A stretch of DNA of 61,418 nucleotides from an uncultured Chryseobacterium sp. (GTDB taxonomy: Bacteria; Bacteroidota; Bacteroidia; Flavobacteriales; Weeksellaceae). A model generated the notes under the pieces. It was not told where the DNA came from. It ran no database searches and saw nothing but the letters and a program-made list of their open reading frames with translations. The position numbers and the translations under genes are program-made. Within the stretch, counting starts at the first letter, position 1; every line of letters begins with the position of its first letter. Shown piece after piece: positions 25,566 through 35,295 of this stretch. The stretch is from positions 1-61,418 of the forward strand of contig CAJYRQ010000106.1 of the NCBI GenBank assembly GCA_913777465.1, written 5' to 3'.

Positions 25566-26507
25566 TCAGTGTCTGTAATCTTCCTCTTCCTCATTGTCCT
25601 CATCATCTTCGTAGTCGTCGTCCTCATCATCATCGTAATCTTCATCATCCCAATCTTCTTCCGTATAATTTTCTCCGTCTTCATCTTCTTCAGAAGCATG
25701 GAAATTAATAGAAGTTTCAGCAATATCGGTAAGCAGATGATCGGTTTCTTCTTCCTCATCCAGGGTAACCTGTAAAAGATCGGCAGCTTTATAAAGTTCC
25801 AGGGTTTCCGCAAGGGCAACCAGCCCGCCATACGTCGCAATTTCATAATGTTCCACTTTCTGTGCGGCAATAATCAGGGCGGCATCTCTGGTCATGGTAC
25901 CTTCTTCGGTTTCCTTGATGATGTTTTCGCTTTCTTTTACGATCCCGATAATGGCATCGCATTTTTTGGCTTCCGGTGTCTCATCAATGGATTTGAAAAC
26001 TTTCTCCAGTCTGGAAATCTGCTTCTGAGTCATCAGATGGTGGTCTTCGAAAGCTTCCTGAAGTTCTTCCGTGGTAGCGGCTTTCTGCATTTTAGGCAAA
26101 GTTTCCAGGATATGTTTTTCAGCAAAGTAAATATCTTTCAAAGCATCCATGAAAAATTTGTACAACGGTCCTTCTTTTGATGTTTCGGAAACCTGACTTT
26201 TTTCAGCAGACTGTGCTCCTGTTTTTCCATCCTGTTTATTAGTATCCTGTTTATTTTCTTCTTTTTTATCCTCATCCTGCTTTTTAGCAGCAGCTGTCTT
26301 GGCAGCGACCTTTGGCTTTGCAGCAGGTGTTTTTTTTGCAGCTGTTCCTTTTGGGGTTGCTGCTGAAGATTTGGCGGTTGCTCTTTTCTTTGGAAGAGGC
26401 AGTTGTTCTTCAGCTGTTGTTTCAGGACCTGCATTAAGAAGATCTGAAGCTATTTTTTCCGTATTATCATTTGCTTTTGTCGTATTCGTTAAATTATTGG
26501 TATCCAT
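25566..26507 (-). CDS. DUF892 (YciE/YciF-like) ferritin-like protein with tails
   Basis: The central domain, about residues 115-275, starts LYKFFMDALKDIYFAEKHIL and holds the helical-bundle acidic and histidine residues of the DUF892/YciF family (EDHHLMTQKQI, KVEHYEIATYG). The family is induced by stress and has a ferritin-like fold. Here it is extended by an Ala/Lys/Pro-rich N-terminal tail (about 30-80) resembling histone-like tails, and by a very acidic Asp/Glu/Tyr C-terminus. The next gene upstream on the same strand also has Asp/Tyr-rich repeats, so the two may act together in stress or on DNA. Confidence 0.8.
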   Translation of the reverse strand: MDTNNLTNTTKANDNTEKIASDLLNAGPETTAEEQLPLPKKRATAKSSAATPKGTAAKKTPAAKPKVAAKTAAAKKQDEDKKEENKQDTNKQDGKTGAQSAEKSQVSETSKEGPLYKFFMDALKDIYFAEKHILETLPKMQKAATTEELQEAFEDHHLMTQKQISRLEKVFKSIDETPEAKKCDAIIGIVKESENIIKETEEGTMTRDAALIIAAQKVEHYEIATYGGLVALAETLELYKAADLLQVTLDEEEETDHLLTDIAETSINFHASEEDEDGENYTEEDWDDEDYDDDEDDDYEDDEDNEEEEDYRH

Positions 26508-26530
26508 GATTTGATGTATAAAAGTTAAGT

Positions 26531-26554
26531 AAAAAGCCGGCTTAGGCAGCCGGC
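26531..26554 (-). terminator. Terminator between the repeat protein and DUF892 genes
   Basis: GCCGGC (26536-26541) and GCCGGC (26549-26554) pair; on the minus strand the stem is followed by a U-run. It ends the transcript of the repeat-protein gene at least in part. Confidence 0.75.
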
Positions 26555-26569
26555 CTGTATAATTTGATA

Positions 26570-27664
26570 TTAAGAATTTCTGCCTCTTCCGTTGCTTCTG
26601 CTTCCGAAACCTCCTCTTTTTGATGAGGTAAATCTTCCGTTTTCATCTCTCTGCTGATTGCCGTTTCCTCCGGAATTTCTTCCGGAACCGGATCTTGAAG
26701 AAGAACCGTTTGAGCTTCTGCCGTCACCGTTTCTGCTGCCTTTCGGTCTTCCCGGATTGTCGTGTCTTCTGTCGTAATTGTCGTTGTTTGAACTGGACGA
26801 ACGTCTGGATGAAGAACCGTTTGAGCTTTTGCCGTCACCGTTTCTGCTGCCTCTCGGCCTTCCCGGGTTGTCGTGTCTTCTGTCGTAATTGTCGTTATTT
26901 GAATTGGACGAACGTCTTGAAGAAGAACCGTTGGAGTTTCTGCCGTCACCGTTTCTGCTGCCTTTCGGTCTTCCCGGATTGTCGTGTCTTCTATCGTAAT
27001 TATCGTTGTTTGAATTCGACGAACGTCTTGAAGAAGAACCGTTGGAGCTTCTGCCGTCTCCGTTTCTGCTTCCTCTCGGTCTTCCCGGATTATCATGTCT
27101 TCTGTCGTAATTGTCATTGTTTGAATTGGACGAACGTCTTGAAGAAGAACCGTTGGAGCTTCTGCCGTCACCGTTTCTGCTGCCTTTCGGTCTTCCCGGA
27201 TTGTCGTGTCTTCTGTCGTAATTGTCGTTGTTTGAATTCGACGAACGCCTTGATGAAGAACCGTTGGAGCTTCTGCCGTCACCGTTTCTGCTGCCTCTTG
27301 GCCTTCCCAGGTTATTATGTCTGTGATCATAATCGTCTTCCTCGTCGTCGTCTTCCTCATCATAATCATCATAGTCGTCGTCATCATAATCTTCGTCATC
27401 ATAGTCATCATCGTCGTAATCGTCATCATCATAATCATCATCGTCATAATTATTACGGTATCCGTCTGAATAATCATCATCCTCGTCATCGTAATCATCC
27501 TCGTCATACTGATCATCGTAATCGTAACGGTCGTCGTCCTCATCGTAACGATCGTCTTCACGGTTATAGGAACCGCCTCTTGAATTGTTGTAATTTGAGC
27601 TTCTGCCTGAAGCATTGCTGGAAGAATTGGATCTTCCTGAACCTGAATTTCTTCTAGTTGACAT
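26570..27664 (-). CDS. Low-complexity protein with six 37-aa AT-hook-like repeats
   Basis: A 364-aa protein without hydrophobic segments. The first 45 residues are Ser/Asn/Arg-rich, 45-120 are Asp/Tyr-rich, then six 37-residue repeats follow, each with NPGRPRGSRNGDG or NPGRPKGSRNGDG, a Ser cluster and SRRSS. The GRP core flanked by basic residues resembles the AT-hook that binds the minor groove of A/T DNA. The R/K after GRP alternates strictly along the six repeats. The tail reads DENGRFTSSKRGGFGSRS. Long open frames in other frames and on the other strand are side effects of the repeats. DNA or RNA binding is inferred from composition only. Confidence 0.7.
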   Translation of the reverse strand: MSTRRNSGSGRSNSSSNASGRSSNYNNSRGGSYNREDDRYDEDDDRYDYDDQYDEDDYDDEDDDYSDGYRNNYDDDDYDDDDYDDDDYDDEDYDDDDYDDYDEEDDDEEDDYDHRHNNLGRPRGSRNGDGRSSNGSSSRRSSNSNNDNYDRRHDNPGRPKGSRNGDGRSSNGSSSRRSSNSNNDNYDRRHDNPGRPRGSRNGDGRSSNGSSSRRSSNSNNDNYDRRHDNPGRPKGSRNGDGRNSNGSSSRRSSNSNNDNYDRRHDNPGRPRGSRNGDGKSSNGSSSRRSSSSNNDNYDRRHDNPGRPKGSRNGDGRSSNGSSSRSGSGRNSGGNGNQQRDENGRFTSSKRGGFGSRSNGRGRNS

Positions 27665-27826
27665 AAATTAATATTTTATTGGTGTGCGGTAGAATATTCA
27701 ACAATTAAGCCGTAAACTTTGTGAAAAATAAGATGTGGTATCTTTTATAGCGGACAAATACTTCCTGATTTTCTGCTGAACTCCCGCTGTTGGCTTGCTA
27801 ATTGATAAAAGAAACTGTAATCAATT

Positions 27827-29629
27827 ATGCTATTGGTGAAAAAAATTGTGTTGCTGTTTCTTCTGATCTCTTTTTCCCTTTCCCATGCCCAGGAAAAGAG
27901 GGATTCGCTATACTACAGAATAGAGCGGTTTTCAGATAAAAGAAAGTTTACCAAATTTCTCCACCGTCTTATATTCCGAAGAGAACCCGATTCGGTTTCC
28001 GTGAAAACAACTACCGAAAAACAGACCCAGCAAACCTACGACGGAAAATACATCCGAAATGTCCATATCGAAACCACCGACCCATTCGGTTACAGTTCCG
28101 GGGAAAGGAAAGACAAATCCAGGTGGTACGACTGGTTTACCAACCATCTTCATTCCAATACCAGGATTTCTACGGTTAACCATTATTTGCTTTTTAAAAA
28201 AGGGGAGGAGTACAACGCCCAGAAACTTTACGAATCCGAACGTCTGTTAAGAGCGATGCCCTTCATAAACCGGGTAAACATCAGTATATCCGACAGTACT
28301 TCGACCGGCGATTCCATAGACGTGGTGGTAAAAGTACTGGATTCCTGGAGCCTGAAGCCCAGGGCAAGCTATTCGGGAAGTAAAATCGGTATGGGGATTA
28401 ATGAAGAAAATCTTCTGGGATTAGGGCATGACCTGGATTTTCTGTACCGGAATGATTCCAAAGAAAAACAGGATTATTTCCTGGGAAGCTATACGGCTTA
28501 TAACCTTTGGGGTTCTTTTATCAATGCCCGGATTTTGGGTGAACGGGATTTTTATAAGAATGAAAGAATCAACGTTACGGCAACGCGGGATTTTTTCTCA
28601 CCGCTTACCAAATGGGCGGGCGGTTTCAGCTTTGAATATTTTATGCGGCGCGTGCTGCTTCCCATTGAGGATAAAACTGTTTTTCCGGAAGTTCAGATCA
28701 AAGTATACAGCCAGGATCTTTGGGGCGGTTACCAGATTCCCGTTTCATCGGATCCCGAAACCAGAATTTCCAGCAATATTGCATTGGTCGGGAGGATTCA
28801 GAATTACCAGTACAAAGATAATCCGGCTATCGACCAGTATCAGTATTTTACTTCCTACAGCAGCTTCCTCGCATCAGCAGGGCTGATCCAGCGGAAATTT
28901 TCTATCGAAAAAAATATTTTCCAGTATGAGCTGCCGGAAGATATTTCTTATGGTTATTCTGCAAATCTAACGGCAGGATTTCTTTCGAGAAGCAACAAAA
29001 TGATCCCTTATGCCGGAATTTCTGCCTCTTATGGTGACTTTACAAAACTCGGCTATTTTACGGTGAAGGCCCAATTCGGGAGGTTCTTCAGCGAAGACCG
29101 CCAAAACCGTGAGTCTTTCCGGTTCGACGGCACTTATTTTACCAATCTTACCGACTGGAAATTTGCCAAAGCAAGGCATTTCTTTTCACCGACTTTAGCT
29201 TTGGGGAATCCTCAGCACAACTATTCGTACCGCGACCGGATCAATCTTTCCGGAGGTGACGAGTTTCCTGTATTCAACGGAGATTATATCGGAACAAAAA
29301 AACTTGTGCTCCGGTACCAGCTGCAGCTCTTTATCAACAAAGCATGGAAGAATTTTCATTTCAGTCCTTACATTACAGCGGCGGCAGGCTGGCTTGCCAT
29401 GCCCGATGAAAGGCTGCTGAAAACCCATACCAATACCAAAATAGGCATCGGTGTTCTAATTAATAATCCGTTTCTTGTATTCAACAGGATTCAAATATCG
29501 TTTACTTATTATCCGCGCGTACCTTTCGATAATAATCCGCTTTACGATTTCAACAGCAACCGGAACAATGTGCTGCCGCTGAACGGTTTCGGTACGGAGA
29601 TTCCGCATTTCGTCAACTTCGGGAATTGA
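27827..29629 (+). CDS. Outer-membrane beta-barrel protein with POTRA-like N-terminus
   Basis: A signal peptide (MLLVKKIVLLFLLISFSLSHAQ) is followed by a globular region. It includes YIRNVHIETTDPFGY near 65 and a POTRA-like stretch LYESERLLRAMPFINRVNIS near 137. From about 185 on there are alternating aromatic strands up to the end. The layout is of a small BamA/TamA-like or surface-antigen-type barrel, but I do not see a decisive motif. The protein ends in VNFGN rather than a terminal Phe. Confidence 0.6.
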   Translation: MLLVKKIVLLFLLISFSLSHAQEKRDSLYYRIERFSDKRKFTKFLHRLIFRREPDSVSVKTTTEKQTQQTYDGKYIRNVHIETTDPFGYSSGERKDKSRWYDWFTNHLHSNTRISTVNHYLLFKKGEEYNAQKLYESERLLRAMPFINRVNISISDSTSTGDSIDVVVKVLDSWSLKPRASYSGSKIGMGINEENLLGLGHDLDFLYRNDSKEKQDYFLGSYTAYNLWGSFINARILGERDFYKNERINVTATRDFFSPLTKWAGGFSFEYFMRRVLLPIEDKTVFPEVQIKVYSQDLWGGYQIPVSSDPETRISSNIALVGRIQNYQYKDNPAIDQYQYFTSYSSFLASAGLIQRKFSIEKNIFQYELPEDISYGYSANLTAGFLSRSNKMIPYAGISASYGDFTKLGYFTVKAQFGRFFSEDRQNRESFRFDGTYFTNLTDWKFAKARHFFSPTLALGNPQHNYSYRDRINLSGGDEFPVFNGDYIGTKKLVLRYQLQLFINKAWKNFHFSPYITAAAGWLAMPDERLLKTHTNTKIGIGVLINNPFLVFNRIQISFTYYPRVPFDNNPLYDFNSNRNNVLPLNGFGTEIPHFVNFGN

Positions 29630-29650
29630 TGATACGGATTACGCTTTTAT

Positions 29651-30008
29651 AAAATAATGTGAAAAAGAATCTGGATTAAGAGGCTGGAAGAGAGAAGCCG
29701 GATACCTGAAGTTTCTCTTGTCAGATATAGGATCAAAGGTCCTGATCATCGAACTAAATCTGTTATCACTTTAATTTTTATTTAATCCTGAATAACCTGC
29801 CTTGGTCATTTTCAATTAGGGTGTATTTAAAGTCCCAAAAGGATGGCTGAGTACAGAATCGGATCATCCTGTCAGAAGTGTAAACCATTTATTTGTTCTA
29901 CCGAAATGAGTCGTAATTGAAATCCTGACCGAATCAGCCTCATTTTTATTTTTGAATTAAATAATCAATTGAATGATTTCTATACAATCGGACTCACGTT
30001 AAAATAAA
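29651..30008. repeat. Second MITE-like element, longer relative of 24820-25032
   Basis: The right end has ACTCACGTTAAAATAA (from 29992) and the left end AAAATAATGTGAAAA (29651), matching degenerate versions of the AATTAACGTGA termini. The block TGGAAG..GAAGCCGGAT..TGAAGTTTCT..TTGTCA at about 29675-29725 matches the inverse strand of the first element. The middle is unrelated and longer. No gene is seen in 29630-30228. Confidence 0.45.
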
Positions 30009-30228
30009 CCCTACCACAAGACGTGTAGTAGCTGGAAGACAGATGTCTGAGACATATTTTGGCTAAAAAAATTACAGAAACCGCACAACAAATGTTCTGA
30101 ATTAAAATTTAAGAGAGCCCTTGTTTAATCTTTTTAAATAAGGGAAGGAATCCATGAGATCTGCAATCTGAAAACCTTAAACCTTGAACCTCAACAGTGA
30201 AATTTCTGACTGGAAACGTCCCTGTTTA

Positions 30229-32439
30229 CTAAATCGGAAGGGTAAACCAGAATTCGGATCCCTGTCCTTCTTCACTTTCTACGCCGACCTTGCCGCCATG
30301 TTCTTTGATGATATCGCCGCTGATGAATAGTCCCAACCCAAGACCGGTAAATTTCTGCCCATGGTAATTGGTCCGGTAATAGCGTTTGAAAAGATGTTCC
30401 TGCTTTTCTTTCGGAATGCCGGGCCCCTGGTCTTTTACACTTATTTTTATTTCCTCGTCGTCGGTTTTTTTTGCAGTAATAATGATCTGCTTCGACTCCG
30501 GAGCATATTTGATGGCATTGGTTATAAAATTAATCATTACCTGACCGATTTGCTGGTTATCGGCTACTACCTGTTGATCCGTATCGCCCTGAAAAATAAT
30601 TTCCTGGTCCGTAATTTCCGAAAAGTTCGAACAGCAGTCGTCAAAAAGCTCGGAAATGGTAAACAGCCGTTTTTCAAGCTTCAGCTGGCCCTGCTCGATT
30701 CTGCTGGTATCCAGGAGGCTGTTGATTAATCCCGATAATCTATCAAGGCTGGTGATCGACTGGTTTACGAGCTTCTCTCTCGATTCCGGCGGCAACCGGT
30801 CATGCGACCGTTGAAGCAGCTGGAGAGATGCTTTTAGCGCGGTAACCGGTGTTTTCAGCTCATGGCTTGCGATGCTTATAAAATCTTCTTTACCCCTTGT
30901 AATTATCCTTCTTGAGGTTACATCCATAAAAGTCCCTATTCCTCCCGTGAGATTTCCGTCAGTATCGAAAAGAGGAGCCGCATTAATGGAGATATACATG
31001 GTTTCCTTTCCCGGAGGCTGAACACCGATTTCATGATCGTACACGGGTTTTCCGGTAGCCATCATGATAGACATCGGATGCTCTTCCGCAGGCAATGGCG
31101 TGCCGTCCAGCCTCAGATTCTGCCATTTGGGATCATCATAGGTCCTTTCTTTAATGGCACTTTCGGAGAGGCCCAGGATATGCTGTGCCATGGGATTGGC
31201 ATAAACCATCTGTCCGTTGGCATCAATAACGCCGACCCCTTCTGCCATGGTTTCAAGAATTCCCTGCAGGCGCTGTTCGCTTTTCAGGAGGGTTTCTTCC
31301 AAAACGCTTTTTTCAAGGATAATTTCTTCTCTTTCGCGGATAGCCAGCACCTGTGGGGTAACTTCCACCGCCATATCGATAACGCCCGTTACCTGGCCAT
31401 TTTCAATAAACGGGGTATAGTTGAAAGTGAAATATCCGTGTTCCAGCTGGCCGCTCCGGTTCAGGAGCACCGGGTTCGAATGGTCAGAGTTCGGTTTTCC
31501 GGATTCAAAGGTTTCAATCATCATTTTTGCTGCCGGCTGCCCGTTCAGTTCAGGAAGCACTTCAAAAAGGGATTTCCCGATAACGGAATAGTCTTTTTCA
31601 ATAAGTGCAAGCATTGCATCATTGATCATGGTGATGATAAACCGGTCTCCTTTTAAGAGCATAATGGCCACCGGAGCCTGATCGATCAGGTTGCTGAAAC
31701 TGATGTCGCTTTCAGTCAGCTTATTATTAAGCTCGGTAATAGTATCGTTCAGGTCTTTCAGTTCCTGGTTTCTTGAGGTTAGGTTTCTGTTGGCGTCGCC
31801 CAGCTGGGTTATATCATTCTGAAATTTCTCATTGCCGGACAAAAGCTCGTTGTTTTCTTTCCTGAACTTTATGTTCTGGTCGTAAAATATTTTATTTGAA
31901 TAACCAAGCTGCTCATTGGTGAGGGTATATTCCCTGTTTAATGCAGAAAGTTCTTCGTTACTGGAACGAAGTGTTCTGTTGGAGGCTTTAAGTTGTTCTT
32001 TTGCTTCATGATCCTTTTTTTCCTTTTCTAAAAGGATTTTTCTGGCATTAATAATTGCAGTTACGTCTTTTGCCGTATGCAGGATCCAATAGATGGCATC
32101 TTCTTTATTCAGCACCGGTTTACAGGTGACATCATAATAAGAAGTAATCCGGTGACCCTGAATTTCTACGGTTTCAGGTATTTCTTTTCCGATATAAGCC
32201 TCTTTTGATTCCCATACCTTGCTGAGAAGTTCGGTAAAGGACTCGCCGTCTGTTTCAGGAAAAGTATCTTCGAATCTTTTACCGATCACCGACTGATCTT
32301 TCCCCCAAAACGTCAGCATGGCATCATTGGCAAACTGGATAGTAAATTCAGGTCCTGTATAAATCGCCATCGCATCGCCGGATTGTTGCAGAAGTTCCAA
32401 AAGCGGGTCTATCCCCAAAGCAGAAAAAAAATGAGTCAT
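30229..32439 (-). CDS. Multi-PAS sensor histidine kinase
   Basis: A 736-aa soluble kinase. A PAS domain at about 10-130 (ending IYWILHTAKDVTAI) is followed by a long coiled coil rich in Asn/Glu/Leu (about 130-250). Two further PAS domains lie at about 250-370 and 385-510. HisKA with SIASHELKTPVTALKASL follows, then HATPase motifs NFITNAIKYAPES, DQGPGIPKE and GLGLGLFISGDII. None of the PAS domains has the LOV cysteine motif. No membrane helix is present, so it senses a cytoplasmic cue. No adjacent receiver gene; the orphan receiver at 35940-36311 is the closest candidate. Confidence 0.88.
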   Translation of the reverse strand: MTHFFSALGIDPLLELLQQSGDAMAIYTGPEFTIQFANDAMLTFWGKDQSVIGKRFEDTFPETDGESFTELLSKVWESKEAYIGKEIPETVEIQGHRITSYYDVTCKPVLNKEDAIYWILHTAKDVTAIINARKILLEKEKKDHEAKEQLKASNRTLRSSNEELSALNREYTLTNEQLGYSNKIFYDQNIKFRKENNELLSGNEKFQNDITQLGDANRNLTSRNQELKDLNDTITELNNKLTESDISFSNLIDQAPVAIMLLKGDRFIITMINDAMLALIEKDYSVIGKSLFEVLPELNGQPAAKMMIETFESGKPNSDHSNPVLLNRSGQLEHGYFTFNYTPFIENGQVTGVIDMAVEVTPQVLAIREREEIILEKSVLEETLLKSEQRLQGILETMAEGVGVIDANGQMVYANPMAQHILGLSESAIKERTYDDPKWQNLRLDGTPLPAEEHPMSIMMATGKPVYDHEIGVQPPGKETMYISINAAPLFDTDGNLTGGIGTFMDVTSRRIITRGKEDFISIASHELKTPVTALKASLQLLQRSHDRLPPESREKLVNQSITSLDRLSGLINSLLDTSRIEQGQLKLEKRLFTISELFDDCCSNFSEITDQEIIFQGDTDQQVVADNQQIGQVMINFITNAIKYAPESKQIIITAKKTDDEEIKISVKDQGPGIPKEKQEHLFKRYYRTNYHGQKFTGLGLGLFISGDIIKEHGGKVGVESEEGQGSEFWFTLPI

Positions 32440-32592
32440 TAAGTGAATGGTGTTTATATGATTCAGATCGATACAACAAATTTACGAATTTTTATGTTAA
32501 ATCCTGTCCAATCATAATCATATATTTGGATGTCAGGATTTTTCATCAAACTTTATAATAACTCGTGCTGATTAATAAATTGAGACTATATT

Positions 32593-33294
32593 TCAGGTAA
32601 TTCTTATTGTATTGATGGCCTTTACCCATTCATTTCTTTTACAGGACGGGCAATGTGCCGTGCTCTCTTCCAGTTTTTCCGTATGGCCGCAGTAGGTGCA
32701 GGCATACATTCCCGGTGAAGGAACCTGTACCGATTTTTTGCCGTAGACTTTCGGCTGAACCGGCAGGCCATACTTCACGTCCTCATCAGGATAATAATAA
32801 AAGCTGATATTCCCATTGGTTTCAAGGATGGCGGTTTTAATCTGCCCCAGGTGTTCGATGCCTACCTGACGCATTTCAGCGAAAAATTCATCTTTGGCAA
32901 ACGTATGGCTGTTGTCATCAATAAGCGTAAACTGGCCTTCTTCAATAACGTAAAGCGGTTCCCCCTCGACTATTTTTTCAAACTGTTCGCTTTTACTGGC
33001 TCCGAAGGTAATTAAACGGTAAAGGATGATGATCGCCGCAAAAACAATCAATGAGACGAAAATAGAGGCATCTTCCGTAAACATGGGATCTCCGGCTGCA
33101 GAACCCATGGCAATAATGATTGCCACTTCAAAAATAGACAGCTGCCGCACCCCTTTCTTCCCGGTTAGACGAAGCACCAGCAGCACCATGCTGAACATCA
33201 GAAGGGTCCTGATGATGATCTCCGCTGCAAAATCAAAACTGAGATCCCCGATAAAGATTTTCCTGAAATCCAGTTGTATAAATATCCGATTCAT
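32593..33294 (-). CDS. DUF421 membrane protein with C-terminal zinc ribbon
   Basis: The ATG at 33294 (MNRIFIQLDFRKIF) is preferred to the frame start at 33315. Three hydrophobic helices (about 22-105) include LRLTGKKGVRQLSIFE, the DUF421/YetF signature. A soluble domain follows (GEPLYVIEEGQF, EFFAEMRQVGIEHLGQI). The C-terminus carries CTYC and CPSC pairs about 17 residues apart, a rubredoxin-like zinc ribbon, an extension seen in some Bacteroidetes members as far as I recall. The family is linked to spore and envelope functions in Bacillus; its role here is unknown. Confidence 0.8.
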   Translation of the reverse strand: MNRIFIQLDFRKIFIGDLSFDFAAEIIIRTLLMFSMVLLVLRLTGKKGVRQLSIFEVAIIIAMGSAAGDPMFTEDASIFVSLIVFAAIIILYRLITFGASKSEQFEKIVEGEPLYVIEEGQFTLIDDNSHTFAKDEFFAEMRQVGIEHLGQIKTAILETNGNISFYYYPDEDVKYGLPVQPKVYGKKSVQVPSPGMYACTYCGHTEKLEESTAHCPSCKRNEWVKAINTIRIT

Positions 33295-33464
33295 GATCCC
33301 AGTCATGCAAAACATCAGCCATTAGTTTCCCTAACAGCTGTATTCCTTCGGAATTACACCGTATTGCGAACGGTATGAATTGTTGTTTCATGAATTAAAA
33401 AAACAAAAATACCACAAAAACGAATATTGTGGTATGATTAAGCCTGATACTGCCTAAAGATCCT

Positions 33465-33472
33465 TATCTTTG
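33465..33472 (+). promoter_or_regulatory. -7 promoter box (TAnnTTTG) for the secreted-protein pair
   Basis: TATCTTTG matches the Bacteroidetes consensus and lies 20 nt upstream of the GTG start at 33493. The -33 region lacks an obvious TTG. Confidence 0.5.
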
Positions 33473-33492
33473 CGGCCTTATAAAACTGTTAA

Positions 33493-35295
33493 GTGACTCT
33501 AAAAAAACTAATACTATTAGGGGGATTCTCTATGCCCTTATCTCTCTTTGCCCAACAGGCAGTTACCAGAATTTATTCAGATTTCGGCGGCTTTTGGGAC
33601 AGCTTCAGTACCACAAAGCCCGATAACAGCCACAACCTCCTTGCTTTCAGATGGGATGCAGACGGAGGCGGTGCCACCTATTCACCGGTAACGTACAGTA
33701 CCGGGGTTAACGATGCTGCGCTTGCTGCCAATGGAATTGCTTTCCAGGCCGGAACCTTTATATCGCTGCCGATTTATAATATTCCGGCGCCGGGAAGCAA
33801 TACATTTATCGGGGTAGGAAAAATGTACGGCGGAAACGGGAATGTTTCACCTGTTCCGGTAAACAACAATATGGTGGAATATATTTCGGACGGGATCAAC
33901 GGTCTCGGACTGGGTTCCGCAATATTCAATATTCCGCAGGGTTCAAGCATCAGCTTAAATACGTTGGGCATTGTTGCCTCTTCCATTGGAGACGGTATTC
34001 CCGACCTTATTTTTACCCAGATGGGAGAGCCTTCACCAGCTTATGACAGCTATCATTTTGAGGACATCAACGGCAATGTTGTAGGAACCACATATTCCGT
34101 GGCTTTCACCAACGTTCCCGGTATCGGAAAGGCGTGCTGGAAATTTTATAATGCCAATACGAACCCTCCTTCCTATAATTCCGGCGTTTCTTCCGGATGT
34201 GAAAGGGATGTCAGGGTGCTGGCCGCCGATTGGTCGGAATTCGGAATCACCTCTGCCAATTATTCCCAGGCCGTAAAGCTGATCCAGTCTTTTTCAGGGA
34301 CTTCGGATCTTGCTTTTATCGGAGCCTATAACCATGAATCAATTACTTTTGCAGCCAGCATTGCCGGAAGCGTTTTTAATGATAACAATGCCGGAACACC
34401 TGATGGAAATGGCATCGGAGGCGTAACGATGAAGCTTTTCAGCAACAATGCCGAAATTAAAAGTACGGTCACCAATGCCTCAGGATTTTATTTTTTCGAT
34501 AACATCAATACCAATGTCAATCAGGGCCCTTACCGGGTAGACATTATCATCCCGTCCGGCTTTCAGGTGGTGGGAAACAAAGCCGGAACAACTTCTGCCA
34601 GCCTTTCGGTAACATTGAACAACAGTACTTCCACCGGTAATAATTTCGGGATCCATCAGCCGCCGGTAGCCAATAATGACCATCTGTCCGTAGAAAAAAA
34701 CAATTCGAAAAGCTTACTGCTCACAGGAAACGATTCGGATCCCAATTCCGGGACCCTGATGCCTGCTTCAATTAATCTCGTACCGCCTTCCGGTGCAGGA
34801 AGCCTCGTCTACAGCAACGGGTTGGTAAAAGGCTTCACCATGAGCGGGCAGGGGACCTGGCTGGTAGATAATACAGGGTTACTCACTTTCTCTCCGGTGA
34901 ACAACTTCTTCAGCACCACAAGTCCTTTTGGTTATACTATTAAAGATATGGCTAACTTAACGAGCAACCAGGCAACGGTTACTACTGCAGTAGATTACTG
35001 TACAAAGCCTGGATTAACCGGTATGCCCGACGGATATACGGATCTGGGAATAACAACGCTTTCACTGAGATACCAAAACTGGCCTGCCGGGCCGGGCATC
35101 AGCAACGGAGGGATTCCCAACGGAGCCTTGGCGCTGGAATCGTCGGATAAAGGAATGGTGATTACCAGGGTTTCCGATACCTCCGTTATTGCAACTCCCG
35201 TGAAAGGAATGATTGTGTATGACCGCAGTGCCCAGTGCATAAAACTATACAACGGATCGGTGTGGAACTGTATTAAAAGAAGCTGTAATGACTAA
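33493..35295 (+). CDS. Secreted protein with SdrD-B-like domain
   Basis: The GTG at 33493 starts a good signal peptide (MTLKKLILLGGFSMPLSLFAQ), so a GTG start is accepted. Residues 30-280 form an uncharacterised region rich in Asn/Gly/Ser. At about 285-385 an SdrD B-like (Cna-B type) Ig fold reads GSVFNDNNAGTPDGNGIGGV ... NASGFYFFDNI. The last 60 residues form a module ending in IKLYNGSVWNCIKR that recurs in the next protein. Probably surface-exposed or secreted. No type IX sorting domain is obvious at the C-terminus. The following gene overlaps by 8 nt. Confidence 0.7.
   Translation: MTLKKLILLGGFSMPLSLFAQQAVTRIYSDFGGFWDSFSTTKPDNSHNLLAFRWDADGGGATYSPVTYSTGVNDAALAANGIAFQAGTFISLPIYNIPAPGSNTFIGVGKMYGGNGNVSPVPVNNNMVEYISDGINGLGLGSAIFNIPQGSSISLNTLGIVASSIGDGIPDLIFTQMGEPSPAYDSYHFEDINGNVVGTTYSVAFTNVPGIGKACWKFYNANTNPPSYNSGVSSGCERDVRVLAADWSEFGITSANYSQAVKLIQSFSGTSDLAFIGAYNHESITFAASIAGSVFNDNNAGTPDGNGIGGVTMKLFSNNAEIKSTVTNASGFYFFDNINTNVNQGPYRVDIIIPSGFQVVGNKAGTTSASLSVTLNNSTSTGNNFGIHQPPVANNDHLSVEKNNSKSLLLTGNDSDPNSGTLMPASINLVPPSGAGSLVYSNGLVKGFTMSGQGTWLVDNTGLLTFSPVNNFFSTTSPFGYTIKDMANLTSNQATVTTAVDYCTKPGLTGMPDGYTDLGITTLSLRYQNWPAGPGISNGGIPNGALALESSDKGMVITRVSDTSVIATPVKGMIVYDRSAQCIKLYNGSVWNCIKRSCND

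Noticed and set aside
26542-27657. Long open frames in other frames and on the + strand over the AT-hook-like gene
   Set aside because: They are shadows caused by the repetitive sequence; the translations (His/Arg or Thr-rich) are meaningless, and only the frame at 26570-27664 gives sensible start, repeats and end.
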